Part shown: positions 41,403-49,795 of the stretch, in pieces
How positions within the stretch are numbered: position 1 is the stretch's first letter
Layout of the letters: the number at the start of each line of letters is the position of its first letter
Assembly (NCBI GenBank): GCA_012841565.1
Contig: DUUM01000179.1
Location: forward strand, 62,001-126,000
DNA length: 64,000 bases
Direction: 5' to 3'
Source of the DNA: Candidatus Epulonipiscium sp.
GTDB lineage: Bacteria > Bacillota_A > Clostridia > Lachnospirales > Cellulosilyticaceae
Made by a program: the position numbers and the translations under genes
Notes under the pieces: model-generated
What the model was told of the DNA's origin: nothing
Databases searched by the model: none
The model's input: only the letters and a program-made list of their open reading frames with translations

Positions 41403-42791
41403 TTATATTACAACATCTATATCTTTTCCCTTTTTCATTCTCCAAATAACTATAAGAACTATACTTAAAGACAGGATGCCTACTAATAAATTACTCACCA
41501 TCATTGCAATCCCTACCCCTTTACTTTCTAGGGTGGTAAATTTTTGTAGGCCATATAAAATAGGAATTCTAAATGCAAAGAGCCGCATAAAGTTAATGAT
41601 TAATGATAGTTTTGTATACCCAAATCCGTATAAGAATCCCATAGATGCCGATGCAATGGTTAAGGTAATTAAGGCGTACCGTTCATATTGAAAGATATTT
41701 TTTATTTCTTTGGCAAAGACCATATCTCCTTTTGCAAAAATAGCAATAAGTTGATCTCCAAATATCCCCGTTAGGACAAATCCTATAAGGCCAAGGGCCA
41801 AACTAACAATTAGGGTTTTCTTAAAGGCATCTATTGCCCTTGTAAAATCATTGTTTCCTATGTTTTGACTAATGATGGCTGATTCTCCATCTTGGAATCC
41901 CCCACCTGCTCCTGTTATAATACCGCCTATGTTATTTGAAACACCAAGGGCCCCCACTACGGTTCCGCCGTAGGCTACACTCATAGAATTAACAATAACC
42001 TTTCCAAAACTAAAAGCAAATTTCTCAAAAAATATAGGGACTCCTAGTATAAGAATCGGCCATATCATCTTTTTAGATAATTCAATGTCCTTAATAGAGA
42101 GTCTAAAGATATTATCTGGTTTTAGCATGTCCCTCATACCTATTATTGTTAGAACCATGTGGGCAATTAGGGTGCCAACAGCCATCATTGTAACGCCCAT
42201 GTGAAAGACATATATAAAAAGTGCTGTAAGGGGAAGTTTAATGGCCAAAACCATTAAATTTAAGTATAGTATCTTTTTTGTATTTCCTTTAGCTCTTTCA
42301 ATAGCAATATACACATTATTAATAAACATGGATATGACCGCAATAATCTCCACTGCAAAATAACTGCTACCAACATTTATTAATTCTTCGGGCGTATTCA
42401 GTATTCTTAAAATTGGCCGTGTAAAAGGTACGATTAAAACGATTAGAACAAGTCCAATAGCAATGGCTAAAAATAGTAAGGTATTGGCCACCTTTTTAGC
42501 CTTTTCCATATTGCCTGCCCCGTAATGTCTTGCAATGATGATCCCTCCACCCAGGGCTAGTCCCATTCCTACGGCGCCAATGGCCCCCTTGATCTGAGAC
42601 ACGTAAGTAACAGCTGAAACGACTTCTGAGCTTATGTAGGATGCCATTAGGCTATCTAAAAACGTAAAGATACTATTAAGAGAGTTATAGATAGCCAGTG
42701 GTAATGAAACTGCTAAAACGACCCCCCACATGTTTGCTTGTAATATAAATCTTCGTCTTTGGTTATCCTTTTCACTTAACTGGTTACTCAT
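41403..42791 (-). CDS. MATE-family efflux transporter
   Basis: A 462-residue membrane protein with twelve predicted helices in two halves. The N-terminal FTFLDSLMASYIS and ALGGGIIIARHYGAGNMEKA, and the second-half GDGGFQ-like segment GAGGGFQDGESAIISQNIG, fit the MATE/MOP fold (NorM/DinF relatives). It probably exports cationic or other toxic compounds by Na+ or H+ antiport. It is unrelated in sequence pattern to the pectin genes upstream and is separated from them by a terminator. Substrate unknown. Confidence 0.9.
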   Translation of the reverse strand: MSNQLSEKDNQRRRFILQANMWGVVLAVSLPLAIYNSLNSIFTFLDSLMASYISSEVVSAVTYVSQIKGAIGAVGMGLALGGGIIIARHYGAGNMEKAKKVANTLLFLAIAIGLVLIVLIVPFTRPILRILNTPEELINVGSSYFAVEIIAVISMFINNVYIAIERAKGNTKKILYLNLMVLAIKLPLTALFIYVFHMGVTMMAVGTLIAHMVLTIIGMRDMLKPDNIFRLSIKDIELSKKMIWPILILGVPIFFEKFAFSFGKVIVNSMSVAYGGTVVGALGVSNNIGGIITGAGGGFQDGESAIISQNIGNNDFTRAIDAFKKTLIVSLALGLIGFVLTGIFGDQLIAIFAKGDMVFAKEIKNIFQYERYALITLTIASASMGFLYGFGYTKLSLIINFMRLFAFRIPILYGLQKFTTLESKGVGIAMMVSNLLVGILSLSIVLIVIWRMKKGKDIDVVI

Positions 42792-42841
42792 GCTGTCTCC
42801 ATTCTTGTTTGTTTTTACTTGCTTACTCTATTATAATACAA

Positions 42842-42889
42842 ACTGCCCAAAGATTGCACCTTAATCTGATTGGTACGTCTTTGAGCAGT
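42842..42889 (-). terminator. Hairpin between the epimerase-like gene and the MATE gene
   Basis: ACTGCCCAAAGA and TCTTTGAGCAGT form a 12-base stem with one mismatch and a 24-base loop; the minus strand continues TTTGTATT. Confidence 0.55.
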
Positions 42890-42904
42890 GGTATTATATC
42901 TAAT

Positions 42905-43717
42905 TTATAGGAATGATTTTATAAATTCTAAATCATCTTTTGCTATTTCTTCTTTTATTTCTTCTCTTAATAAGGTTACGTTTGGCTTATTTTGCTTTAA
43001 CCAGTTAATGATTTTAGCATAGTTCACCTGAGAGTCTTTTAAACTCGTACTAATCAGTTCTCCTGCATCGTTTAACTTGGCCCCTTTAATATGAACAGCA
43101 CATATTTTATCCCCAAATGCTTCAAATGATCTATCCCATAAGTTGTTTTGGTCTGTGATGTTTTGTGCGGTTAAAAGATTCACTGGGTCAAATATAACCT
43201 TTAGTCTCTCAGAAGGTACTTCTATTAAGAGTCTTGCTGTCAGTTCTGGTGTGTTTAGGGTGTGCCTTGATACTGGCTCTATTGCCACATCTACACCAAT
43301 TTCTTCTGCTTTTTCTACCATCTTACGAACCGAGTCAACTAAAACATTAAACACTTCTTCCCTTTGAGATTCCGGGTATTCAAAGTTTGTTGTTTCTGTT
43401 CCTATGCATGTGGCATCTAATGTTTTCATAAAATCCATTGTTCTTAAAAACCGTTGGACATGAGTATTTCTTTCATCTGTATCTAACAAGGATGGCTCTA
43501 CATAGCATCCTAATACAGTTACTTCTATATTATGTTTGACACATTCATTATGAATTGCATCAACTAGTTCTTGTGTTACCTCATCGTGGCTATTAATACC
43601 CTCAATTGCTTTAGGCATCGCTAATTGAATAGCTTCAAATCCATCTTCTTTAATTTTTCTGATTAAATCCTCTGGCTTATGCCGCCCGTAGTCATGTGCT
43701 CTTAGTCCTATTTTCAT
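42905..43717 (-). CDS. Sugar phosphate isomerase/epimerase (xylose isomerase-like TIM barrel)
   Basis: A 270-residue barrel of the AP-endonuclease-2/xylose-isomerase superfamily. Likely metal ligands are in VAIEPVSR, VIFDPVNLL, AVHIKGAK and LLREEI, in the order typical of this superfamily. It should isomerise or epimerise a sugar or ketose, or act on an oxidised sugar. It follows the GH28-GH105 gene on the same strand by about 37 bases, so the substrate may be a pectin-derived sugar such as a hexuronate or rhamnose product. The exact reaction cannot be read. Confidence 0.85.
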   Translation of the reverse strand: MKIGLRAHDYGRHKPEDLIRKIKEDGFEAIQLAMPKAIEGINSHDEVTQELVDAIHNECVKHNIEVTVLGCYVEPSLLDTDERNTHVQRFLRTMDFMKTLDATCIGTETTNFEYPESQREEVFNVLVDSVRKMVEKAEEIGVDVAIEPVSRHTLNTPELTARLLIEVPSERLKVIFDPVNLLTAQNITDQNNLWDRSFEAFGDKICAVHIKGAKLNDAGELISTSLKDSQVNYAKIINWLKQNKPNVTLLREEIKEEIAKDDLEFIKSFL

Positions 43718-43754
43718 ATATATATGCCCTTTCTACCCTGAATAATCTATTGTA

Positions 43755-46130
43755 CTACATTTTCTCTACTTCTGCGCTAGCTAGTATAAAGGCACCTACA
43801 CCTTTACCATCATTAACAATAATTGGCTCGCTAATATAATACTCAAAACTACCATCTCTATGTCTTGAATCATCTGGCCCAAGTCCTGCTACGCTACAGT
43901 TTTTATTGAGGTTTACCAGACCTAATTCTGTCACTGTAACAAACTCTTTTACAATCCCTTTATAGGCTTTTTTAACTTCCTGTGTTAACTGGGTGCTTAA
44001 ATAACCTTTGCGTACACCTTTGGCCATTGCATAAACAATCATTGTAGATGCTGAGGCTTCTAGGTAATTGCCAGTTCTGTTACCTTGATCTGTTACCTGG
44101 TACCATACGCCTGTTTCTTTATCTTGGAACTTCATAAGCCCATTGATTGTTTCTTGCAATATATTAATTAAAGCTTGTCTATCTTTATGGTCTGTTGGTA
44201 AATGGTCAAGCACATCTACAAGTGCCATGGCATACCACCCGATTGACCTTGTCCAATAGTTCTTTGACAGGCCCGTTTGTGGATCACACCAAAACTGCTC
44301 TTTCTGCTCATCCCAAGCATGATGCAATAAACCTGTCTTGCTATCCATTAGATGCTTGTACGATATTATAAACTGCTTTGTAATATCATCAAACTCCTCT
44401 GGCTCACCAAATTTTGCTACAAACTCAGCATAAAAAGGAGATCCCATATAAAGCCCATCTAGCCATATTTGATGTGGATATATTTGCTTATGCCAAAAAA
44501 CGCCTTCTTTAGTTCTAGGGTGGTTTTTCAGCTGATCTCTTAGTAAAAACGCAGCATTTTTATACTTTTCTTGACCTGTTTGTTCAAATAATATAAATAA
44601 CAGCTTTCCATTATTAATATAGTCTATATTAAATAATGAGCCATCATAATGCTTGATGGTCCCATCTACTTCTATAAACCGGTCCATAACATCCTGAATA
44701 TAGTTAAAGTATTTTTTATCCTTTGTTCTTTCCCACACTTCTAGAATTCCTTTTAAAATTACCCCATGCTCATAGGCCCATTTATTAGGATTCGTAAGAG
44801 GTCTTTCCATAACTGATTTTGCCATTTTCTCAGACCAATGATTAATGTATTTAACATCTTCACGGCAGTTAATGATTTCTACATTCTCACTGTCTTTTAC
44901 ATTAAAACCTTTTCCAGTATGATTGCTAATACTCACTCTGTTAAATAAAATATTTTTGGCATTACGGATATAAAACCCTTTACCTTCTACAGCCTTGGCA
45001 CCTGCAAGCATTGCTGGAACATCAGGTTCAGCATCATCAGCCATTAATATTTGTACGTTATCAAAGGATACATCTTCTACAAACATTTCAGGCAATCCAT
45101 AGATAAATCCAGCTGAGGCTCTAACCTCTGTGGCTGTAATATTACTAAAGTGGATTCTCCTAAAGCTTGGCGTCTCATTAGTTACAGGATAATGATTTTT
45201 ATCCCATACATACTTTTCGTCTCCTCTTGGCCCACAAAAATAAAATAAGTTCATTATAAAAGGGGACACCACATCTTTCATTATAACGTTATTAACGCGA
45301 ATATCTTCTACTACCCCACCTCTACCTCTTCTAGACTTAAAGCGGATTCCCCTATCGGTTCCTTCAAAGATACAGTTGCTAATAACAACATTCTTAACAT
45401 CCCCACTCATTTCACTTCCTATGACAACACCACCATGACCGTGTACCATGGTGCAATTTGTAATGGTAATGTTTGTACATGGTATCATCTGATCTGCATC
45501 TTCTGTTCCTGCTTTAATGGCTATACAATCATCCCCTACATCTATATGACAATTAGATATGTGAACGTTGTTACAAGACTCTGGGTTAATCCCATCTGTA
45601 TTTGGGGAGTTAGGTGGATTTAAAATACTCACATTATTGACTGTTACATTTTCACAGCATATTGGATTAACCGTCCAAAATGGAGAATTAATTAACTTTA
45701 CCCCGTCAATTAATACATCTGTGCAATAGTCAAAACTAATGAGCTTTGGCCTTGGGTATTCCCTGTCCGCTGCTCGCCCATCCCACCAAACCTTACCTTG
45801 CCCATCTAATGTTCCTTTACCTGTTACGGCTATATTGGTTAAGTTTTGCCCATAGACACATGCCGCATGTACAGACCTTGTTGCCCCTTCCCATCTAGAT
45901 GTAATCATTGGGTACTCATTTTTATCATTAGAAAAAATTAAAAAGGCACCTGCATCTACATGCAAGTTAATATTACTTTTAAGTTCTATGGCTCCCGTTA
46001 AAAACTTTCCTGCTGGGATTAATACAGTTCCTCCGCCCGCATCATAGGCAGCATTTATAGCTTTTTTAATAGCCTGAGTGTTTAAGGTTACACCATCTGA
46101 TATGGCTCCAAAATCTTTTATATTTATCAT
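43755..46130 (-). CDS. Two-domain pectinase: GH28 polygalacturonase fused to GH105
   Basis: A 791-residue fusion. Residues 1-440 are a right-handed beta-helix with GH28 motifs: NTDGI, DDC, GHGG and RGIRFKSRRGRGG, which hold the three aspartates, histidine and R/K. Residues 450-791 form an alpha6/alpha6 barrel of GH105 (YteR/YesR type), with WLDGLYMGSPF, TRSIGWYAMALVDVL and a terminal GVGAFILASAEV. The first half would cut galacturonan or rhamnogalacturonan; the second removes unsaturated uronic acid from oligomers. No signal peptide, so both act on imported oligomers. It is encoded after the ABC transporter genes. Confidence 0.92.
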   Translation of the reverse strand: MINIKDFGAISDGVTLNTQAIKKAINAAYDAGGGTVLIPAGKFLTGAIELKSNINLHVDAGAFLIFSNDKNEYPMITSRWEGATRSVHAACVYGQNLTNIAVTGKGTLDGQGKVWWDGRAADREYPRPKLISFDYCTDVLIDGVKLINSPFWTVNPICCENVTVNNVSILNPPNSPNTDGINPESCNNVHISNCHIDVGDDCIAIKAGTEDADQMIPCTNITITNCTMVHGHGGVVIGSEMSGDVKNVVISNCIFEGTDRGIRFKSRRGRGGVVEDIRVNNVIMKDVVSPFIMNLFYFCGPRGDEKYVWDKNHYPVTNETPSFRRIHFSNITATEVRASAGFIYGLPEMFVEDVSFDNVQILMADDAEPDVPAMLAGAKAVEGKGFYIRNAKNILFNRVSISNHTGKGFNVKDSENVEIINCREDVKYINHWSEKMAKSVMERPLTNPNKWAYEHGVILKGILEVWERTKDKKYFNYIQDVMDRFIEVDGTIKHYDGSLFNIDYINNGKLLFILFEQTGQEKYKNAAFLLRDQLKNHPRTKEGVFWHKQIYPHQIWLDGLYMGSPFYAEFVAKFGEPEEFDDITKQFIISYKHLMDSKTGLLHHAWDEQKEQFWCDPQTGLSKNYWTRSIGWYAMALVDVLDHLPTDHKDRQALINILQETINGLMKFQDKETGVWYQVTDQGNRTGNYLEASASTMIVYAMAKGVRKGYLSTQLTQEVKKAYKGIVKEFVTVTELGLVNLNKNCSVAGLGPDDSRHRDGSFEYYISEPIIVNDGKGVGAFILASAEVEKM

Positions 46131-46148
46131 AATTTCCTCCTATATAAA

Positions 46149-46187
46149 ATAAGGGACAAAACATTGTTATATGTATTTGCCCCTTAT
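46149..46187 (-). terminator. Weak hairpin between the binding-protein and GH28-GH105 genes
   Basis: ATAAGGG and CCCTTAT form a 7-bp stem, with TTATTTTATATA following on the minus strand. It may give partial termination, keeping the binding protein more abundant than the downstream enzymes. Confidence 0.4.
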
Positions 46188-46216
46188 CTTAATTTATTAT
46201 TCCTTATTGCTTGTTA

Positions 46217-47710
46217 TTATTTGTTTGCATTAAGCTCTACTAAGATGTCTTCTACGCCAAGGTTTTTGGATTCTGCTGCGTATGTTTCTAACGCTTTGTC
46301 AAGTTCAGCTTCTCCAAGTACAACCATTGAGATTGTTTTTTCTCTAAGTGCAAGTAAATCAGAACTTACTTTACCTAAAGCTTTAGATACTGGAACTGAA
46401 ACTTGTTGTACACCATCTAGCTTAATTAACTTAACAGATGAAACAACTCTTGGGTCTAATTCATGCTTGTAACCTGGTATTGTAATATCTTCAAGTCCAA
46501 GAACTGGTGTTATAAATGCTTTATCATTAATTTCTTCTGGCTTAGAGATTTTTGGTAAGTGAGCATAGTTGCCATCTTTTAGCTCCCAATGAAGCCCTTC
46601 TACACCGTGACGGAATAAAACTGATCCTTCAGCGCCATCATGCATGTATTCAATGAAGTATTTAAAGATTCCTTCTGGATTTTCTGCTAGTGAAGAAATT
46701 GCAAATACTGCTGGTACTCTTATATCATATTTTGTTCCTTCAAGTGCTGGTGCTGCTACAACTTTCGCATTAGGATCTGTTGCTTGAACTCTATCTTCTA
46801 ATAATGTATTCCAGTTACCTGCCCAGTAGCTAAATACGCCTACTTGACCAGCATACCATTTATCACGACATGTCGATGTTTTATTTGTTACAACTTCTGT
46901 ATCAATTAGTCCTTCTGCGTAAGCATCGCGCATTCTAACTAATGCGTCTTTCATGTTTGGCTCAGCCATACCATCTACCCATTCCCCGTTTACTTGTACA
47001 AACTCTGGGCTAGAGTCTTGGTAGAATTGTGTTAAATACATTTTTGCTTCTCCAGCCATAAGCCCTGGTGAAGTAAGAGGAATTACATCTGGTGCAATTG
47101 TTTTAAATCCTCTAAGAACGTCAATAAATTCATCGTAAGTCTTTGGAACTTCTTTACCTAACTGATCTAACCAGTCTTGTCTCATGTAGGTAACTGGTCC
47201 ACCACCACCTTCGTATGGTATTCCATAAATCTTACCTGAAACTCTAGACCCTTCGATTACACTGCTTTCCATTCCTCTAACAATTTTAGATTCTCCTGCT
47301 AATTCTGTTAAGTCTACTAAAGCTCCTTGTGATGCATAGATAGGTAATTTACCATCTCCTACTGAAAAAACATCTGGTGCTTGGTTAGATGCAAATGCAA
47401 GCTCTAACTTTTGGTAATACTCAGCACCCCTTACACTTTGTATTTCTAGTTTGATACCTGTTTTTGCTTCAAAATCTTGCGCAAATTCATTGAGGCCATC
47501 TTCTTCTAATATTCCTACGTTTACCATTACTGAAATTTTTTCAGGTTTTTTTACATCATCTTGTGCTGGTTCTGTTTCTGTTTTTCCTGCTTCTGTTGCT
47601 ACTGGTTCCTTAGGTTGTTCTTCTGCTTTTTTACCACAGCCTGATAAACTTCCTAGTAATAGTGTAGCTGCTAGACCCATTGTTAAAACCTTTTTCATTT
47701 TAGTGTTCAT
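46217..47710 (-). CDS. Sugar ABC transporter substrate-binding lipoprotein (pectin oligomers)
   Basis: A 497-residue extracellular binding protein. The signal peptide ends in lipobox GSLSGC (Cys25), followed by a charged, Glu-rich linker. SVMVNVGILEEDGLNEFAQDFEAKTGI is the usual mature N-terminus of CUT1 binding proteins (quoted in part: EFAQDFEAKTGI). It delivers a sugar oligomer to the LplB/LplC-type permeases encoded just upstream. The gene context (GH28-GH105, epimerase) suggests oligogalacturonides or rhamnogalacturonan fragments. No ATPase gene is nearby; such systems usually share MsmK. Confidence 0.9.
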   Translation of the reverse strand: MNTKMKKVLTMGLAATLLLGSLSGCGKKAEEQPKEPVATEAGKTETEPAQDDVKKPEKISVMVNVGILEEDGLNEFAQDFEAKTGIKLEIQSVRGAEYYQKLELAFASNQAPDVFSVGDGKLPIYASQGALVDLTELAGESKIVRGMESSVIEGSRVSGKIYGIPYEGGGGPVTYMRQDWLDQLGKEVPKTYDEFIDVLRGFKTIAPDVIPLTSPGLMAGEAKMYLTQFYQDSSPEFVQVNGEWVDGMAEPNMKDALVRMRDAYAEGLIDTEVVTNKTSTCRDKWYAGQVGVFSYWAGNWNTLLEDRVQATDPNAKVVAAPALEGTKYDIRVPAVFAISSLAENPEGIFKYFIEYMHDGAEGSVLFRHGVEGLHWELKDGNYAHLPKISKPEEINDKAFITPVLGLEDITIPGYKHELDPRVVSSVKLIKLDGVQQVSVPVSKALGKVSSDLLALREKTISMVVLGEAELDKALETYAAESKNLGVEDILVELNANK

Positions 47711-47763
47711 GCTAAACCTCCTATTTTATATGTATACTTTATATTCTAACCCCTCAACTTGTG

Positions 47764-48633
47764 TTATTCTTTAACTGCTCCTAAGGTTACACCTTGAACA
47801 AAATAACGTTGTAAAAACGGGTAGATAACCATAAATGGTAATATAACGACAATTATTGCTGCACTCTTTAACATCTCAGCTTGCATCCCTGCTGAAGTAG
47901 GGGTCCCTATTAAGGTATCATTTAAAATCATATCACGCACCTTAACTTGGAAGTTAAGCCACTTTGGATCGTTAATATAAATTTGGAAGTGAAAGAAATC
48001 ATTCCAAAAAGATACTGCTATAAATAATCCAACTGATGCTAAAGCTGGTTTTGATAAAGGTAAAACAATTCTAAAGAATGTTCCTATTGGTGTACACCCA
48101 TCTATTTCTGCTGCCTCAAACAAACTAGCTGGCAGACTTTCAAAGAAGCTTTTCATTAAGATAATATTATAAGCATTTAAGCTAAGTGGTAAAATAACAG
48201 CCCACATACTATCTAACAAACCTAAATCTTTAATGACCATATAAGTTGGGATTAATCCCCCATTAAAGAGCATTGTAAACATGATTAAAGATACAAATAA
48301 TTTTCGCCCTGGCATTTCATCCTGGATAATAACATATGCACCCAGTGTGGTTATAATCAGTCCTACACCAGTACCTATCACTGTTGTTATAATAGAAACA
48401 ATAAAGGGTCTATATAATGTAGAATTCGTTATGATATATTTATAGGCTGCAAAAGAAACTTGCTTTGGTATTAAATTTAGTCCATAGGTCCCTGTAGGAT
48501 CCACTGAGTCTACTAATACTTTAAGGATAGGTACAACCATCATAATCATAACCAATGTGAGTAAAAAATAGTTACCTATAATGAAAGCACTTCTGCCCCT
48601 ATGACCTTTTTTAAAGCTTATTTTTTCCTTCAT
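47764..48633 (-). CDS. Sugar ABC transporter permease (LplC/YtcP type), pectin locus
   Basis: A 289-residue membrane protein with six helices and EAA loop LFEAAEIDGCTPIGTFFRIVLPLSKPAL, ending YFVQGVTLGAVKE as usual for this type. GGLIPTYMVIKDLGLLDSMW (residues about 120-140) matches the intact form of the same region that is broken in the fructan-locus permease. It pairs with the LplB-type permease ending 12 bases upstream. Confidence 0.93.
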   Translation of the reverse strand: MKEKISFKKGHRGRSAFIIGNYFLLTLVMIMMVVPILKVLVDSVDPTGTYGLNLIPKQVSFAAYKYIITNSTLYRPFIVSIITTVIGTGVGLIITTLGAYVIIQDEMPGRKLFVSLIMFTMLFNGGLIPTYMVIKDLGLLDSMWAVILPLSLNAYNIILMKSFFESLPASLFEAAEIDGCTPIGTFFRIVLPLSKPALASVGLFIAVSFWNDFFHFQIYINDPKWLNFQVKVRDMILNDTLIGTPTSAGMQAEMLKSAAIIVVILPFMVIYPFLQRYFVQGVTLGAVKE

Positions 48634-48645
48634 GTAATCCCTCCT

Positions 48646-49590
48646 CTATAGAATACCTTTTCCATTTATTCGTTTACTTATTCTATTTGCTAAGATTACA
48701 AGTATAAGTGATACAACTGACTTAAATAAGCCAACTGCTGTTGCAATACCATAATCTTGATTTAGTAACCCTGCCCGATAGTTATATGTTCCAATAACGT
48801 CGGCTACGTCATATACCATTGAGTTGTATAGAACAAGAACTGATTCAAATACGTTCAGCACTTTTGCTAAGTTTAATATAAAGACTACAAGAATTGTGTT
48901 TTGAATGGCTGGTAATGTAATATACCAAACTTGCTTGAGCTTCCCTGCCCCATCAATACCTGCCGCTTCATACATTGATAAGTCAATTCCCATGATTGCT
49001 GCTATAAAGATGATTGTTCCCCATCCTGTTTCTTTCCATCTATTAATGAACAGATAAATAGGTGTCCACCATTTTTCAGATACTAAAAAATAAATAGATT
49101 TTTGACCAAACTTTGCTAAAACTGTATTAACAAAGCCACCTTGTGGTGATAATATAATCGTAAATATTGATGCTACAACTACCCATGATAAAAAGTGAGG
49201 TAAATATAGTACTGTTTGACTGATCTTTTTAAACTTTAGATTGTTTACTTCATTAAGAAGTAATGCAAATATAATAGAAAAAAACATTCCTAAAACTAGA
49301 TTTGTAAAACTAAGTGTTAATGTATTTCTAAAAGCTCTTAGGAACATATTACTACTTAAGATTGTTTTAAAGTTATCAAATCCTACAAATTCGATTGGGC
49401 CAAACATCCCCCAATCATAAAAAGCTATTCTTATTCCTAGCATTGGTAAGTAGTAGAAAAGAATTAATAGTACCAATACGGGTAAAAACATTATGTATAA
49501 GTGTCTGTACTGAAATATTCTGCTCTTTAAACTTTTATTACTAGCTATTACTGCTGGTGCATTTTTCGTTTTATTACTTGTCTTGTCCAT
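48646..49590 (-). CDS. Sugar ABC transporter permease (LplB type), pectin locus
   Basis: A 314-residue membrane protein with six helices. LYIMFLPVLVLLILFYYLPM and the EAA loop LSMYEAAGIDGAGKLKQVWYITLPA identify the LplB-type CUT1 permease, and the sequence KFKKISQTVLYLPHFLSWVV is the intact equivalent of the frameshifted region at 18500. First gene of the transporter operon, separated from the AraC-type regulator by a strong terminator. Confidence 0.93.
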   Translation of the reverse strand: MDKTSNKTKNAPAVIASNKSLKSRIFQYRHLYIMFLPVLVLLILFYYLPMLGIRIAFYDWGMFGPIEFVGFDNFKTILSSNMFLRAFRNTLTLSFTNLVLGMFFSIIFALLLNEVNNLKFKKISQTVLYLPHFLSWVVVASIFTIILSPQGGFVNTVLAKFGQKSIYFLVSEKWWTPIYLFINRWKETGWGTIIFIAAIMGIDLSMYEAAGIDGAGKLKQVWYITLPAIQNTILVVFILNLAKVLNVFESVLVLYNSMVYDVADVIGTYNYRAGLLNQDYGIATAVGLFKSVVSLILVILANRISKRINGKGIL

Positions 49591-49739
49591 GTAATCCCCC
49601 TTCGCTCGTTTTTGTATACCTTTATACTAGCTTGCTCTATACCACGTGTAAAGATACACCTTTCTATATTCATGATACATTTACTCATATGATACAATTC
49701 TTAATATTTACATGCTTTAATACCGAACCTTTCTTAATA

Positions 49740-49795
49740 AAAAAAGATCTGTTGGTAAAGATATCTAATATCTTTCCTAACAGATCCTTTTTTTT
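49740..49795 (-). terminator. Terminator after the AraC-type regulator gene
   Basis: AACAGATC/GATCTGTT forms the outer stem and AAAGATAT/ATATCTTT an inner one, with A- and T-runs on either side. It overlaps the last codons of the regulator gene. Confidence 0.7.
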
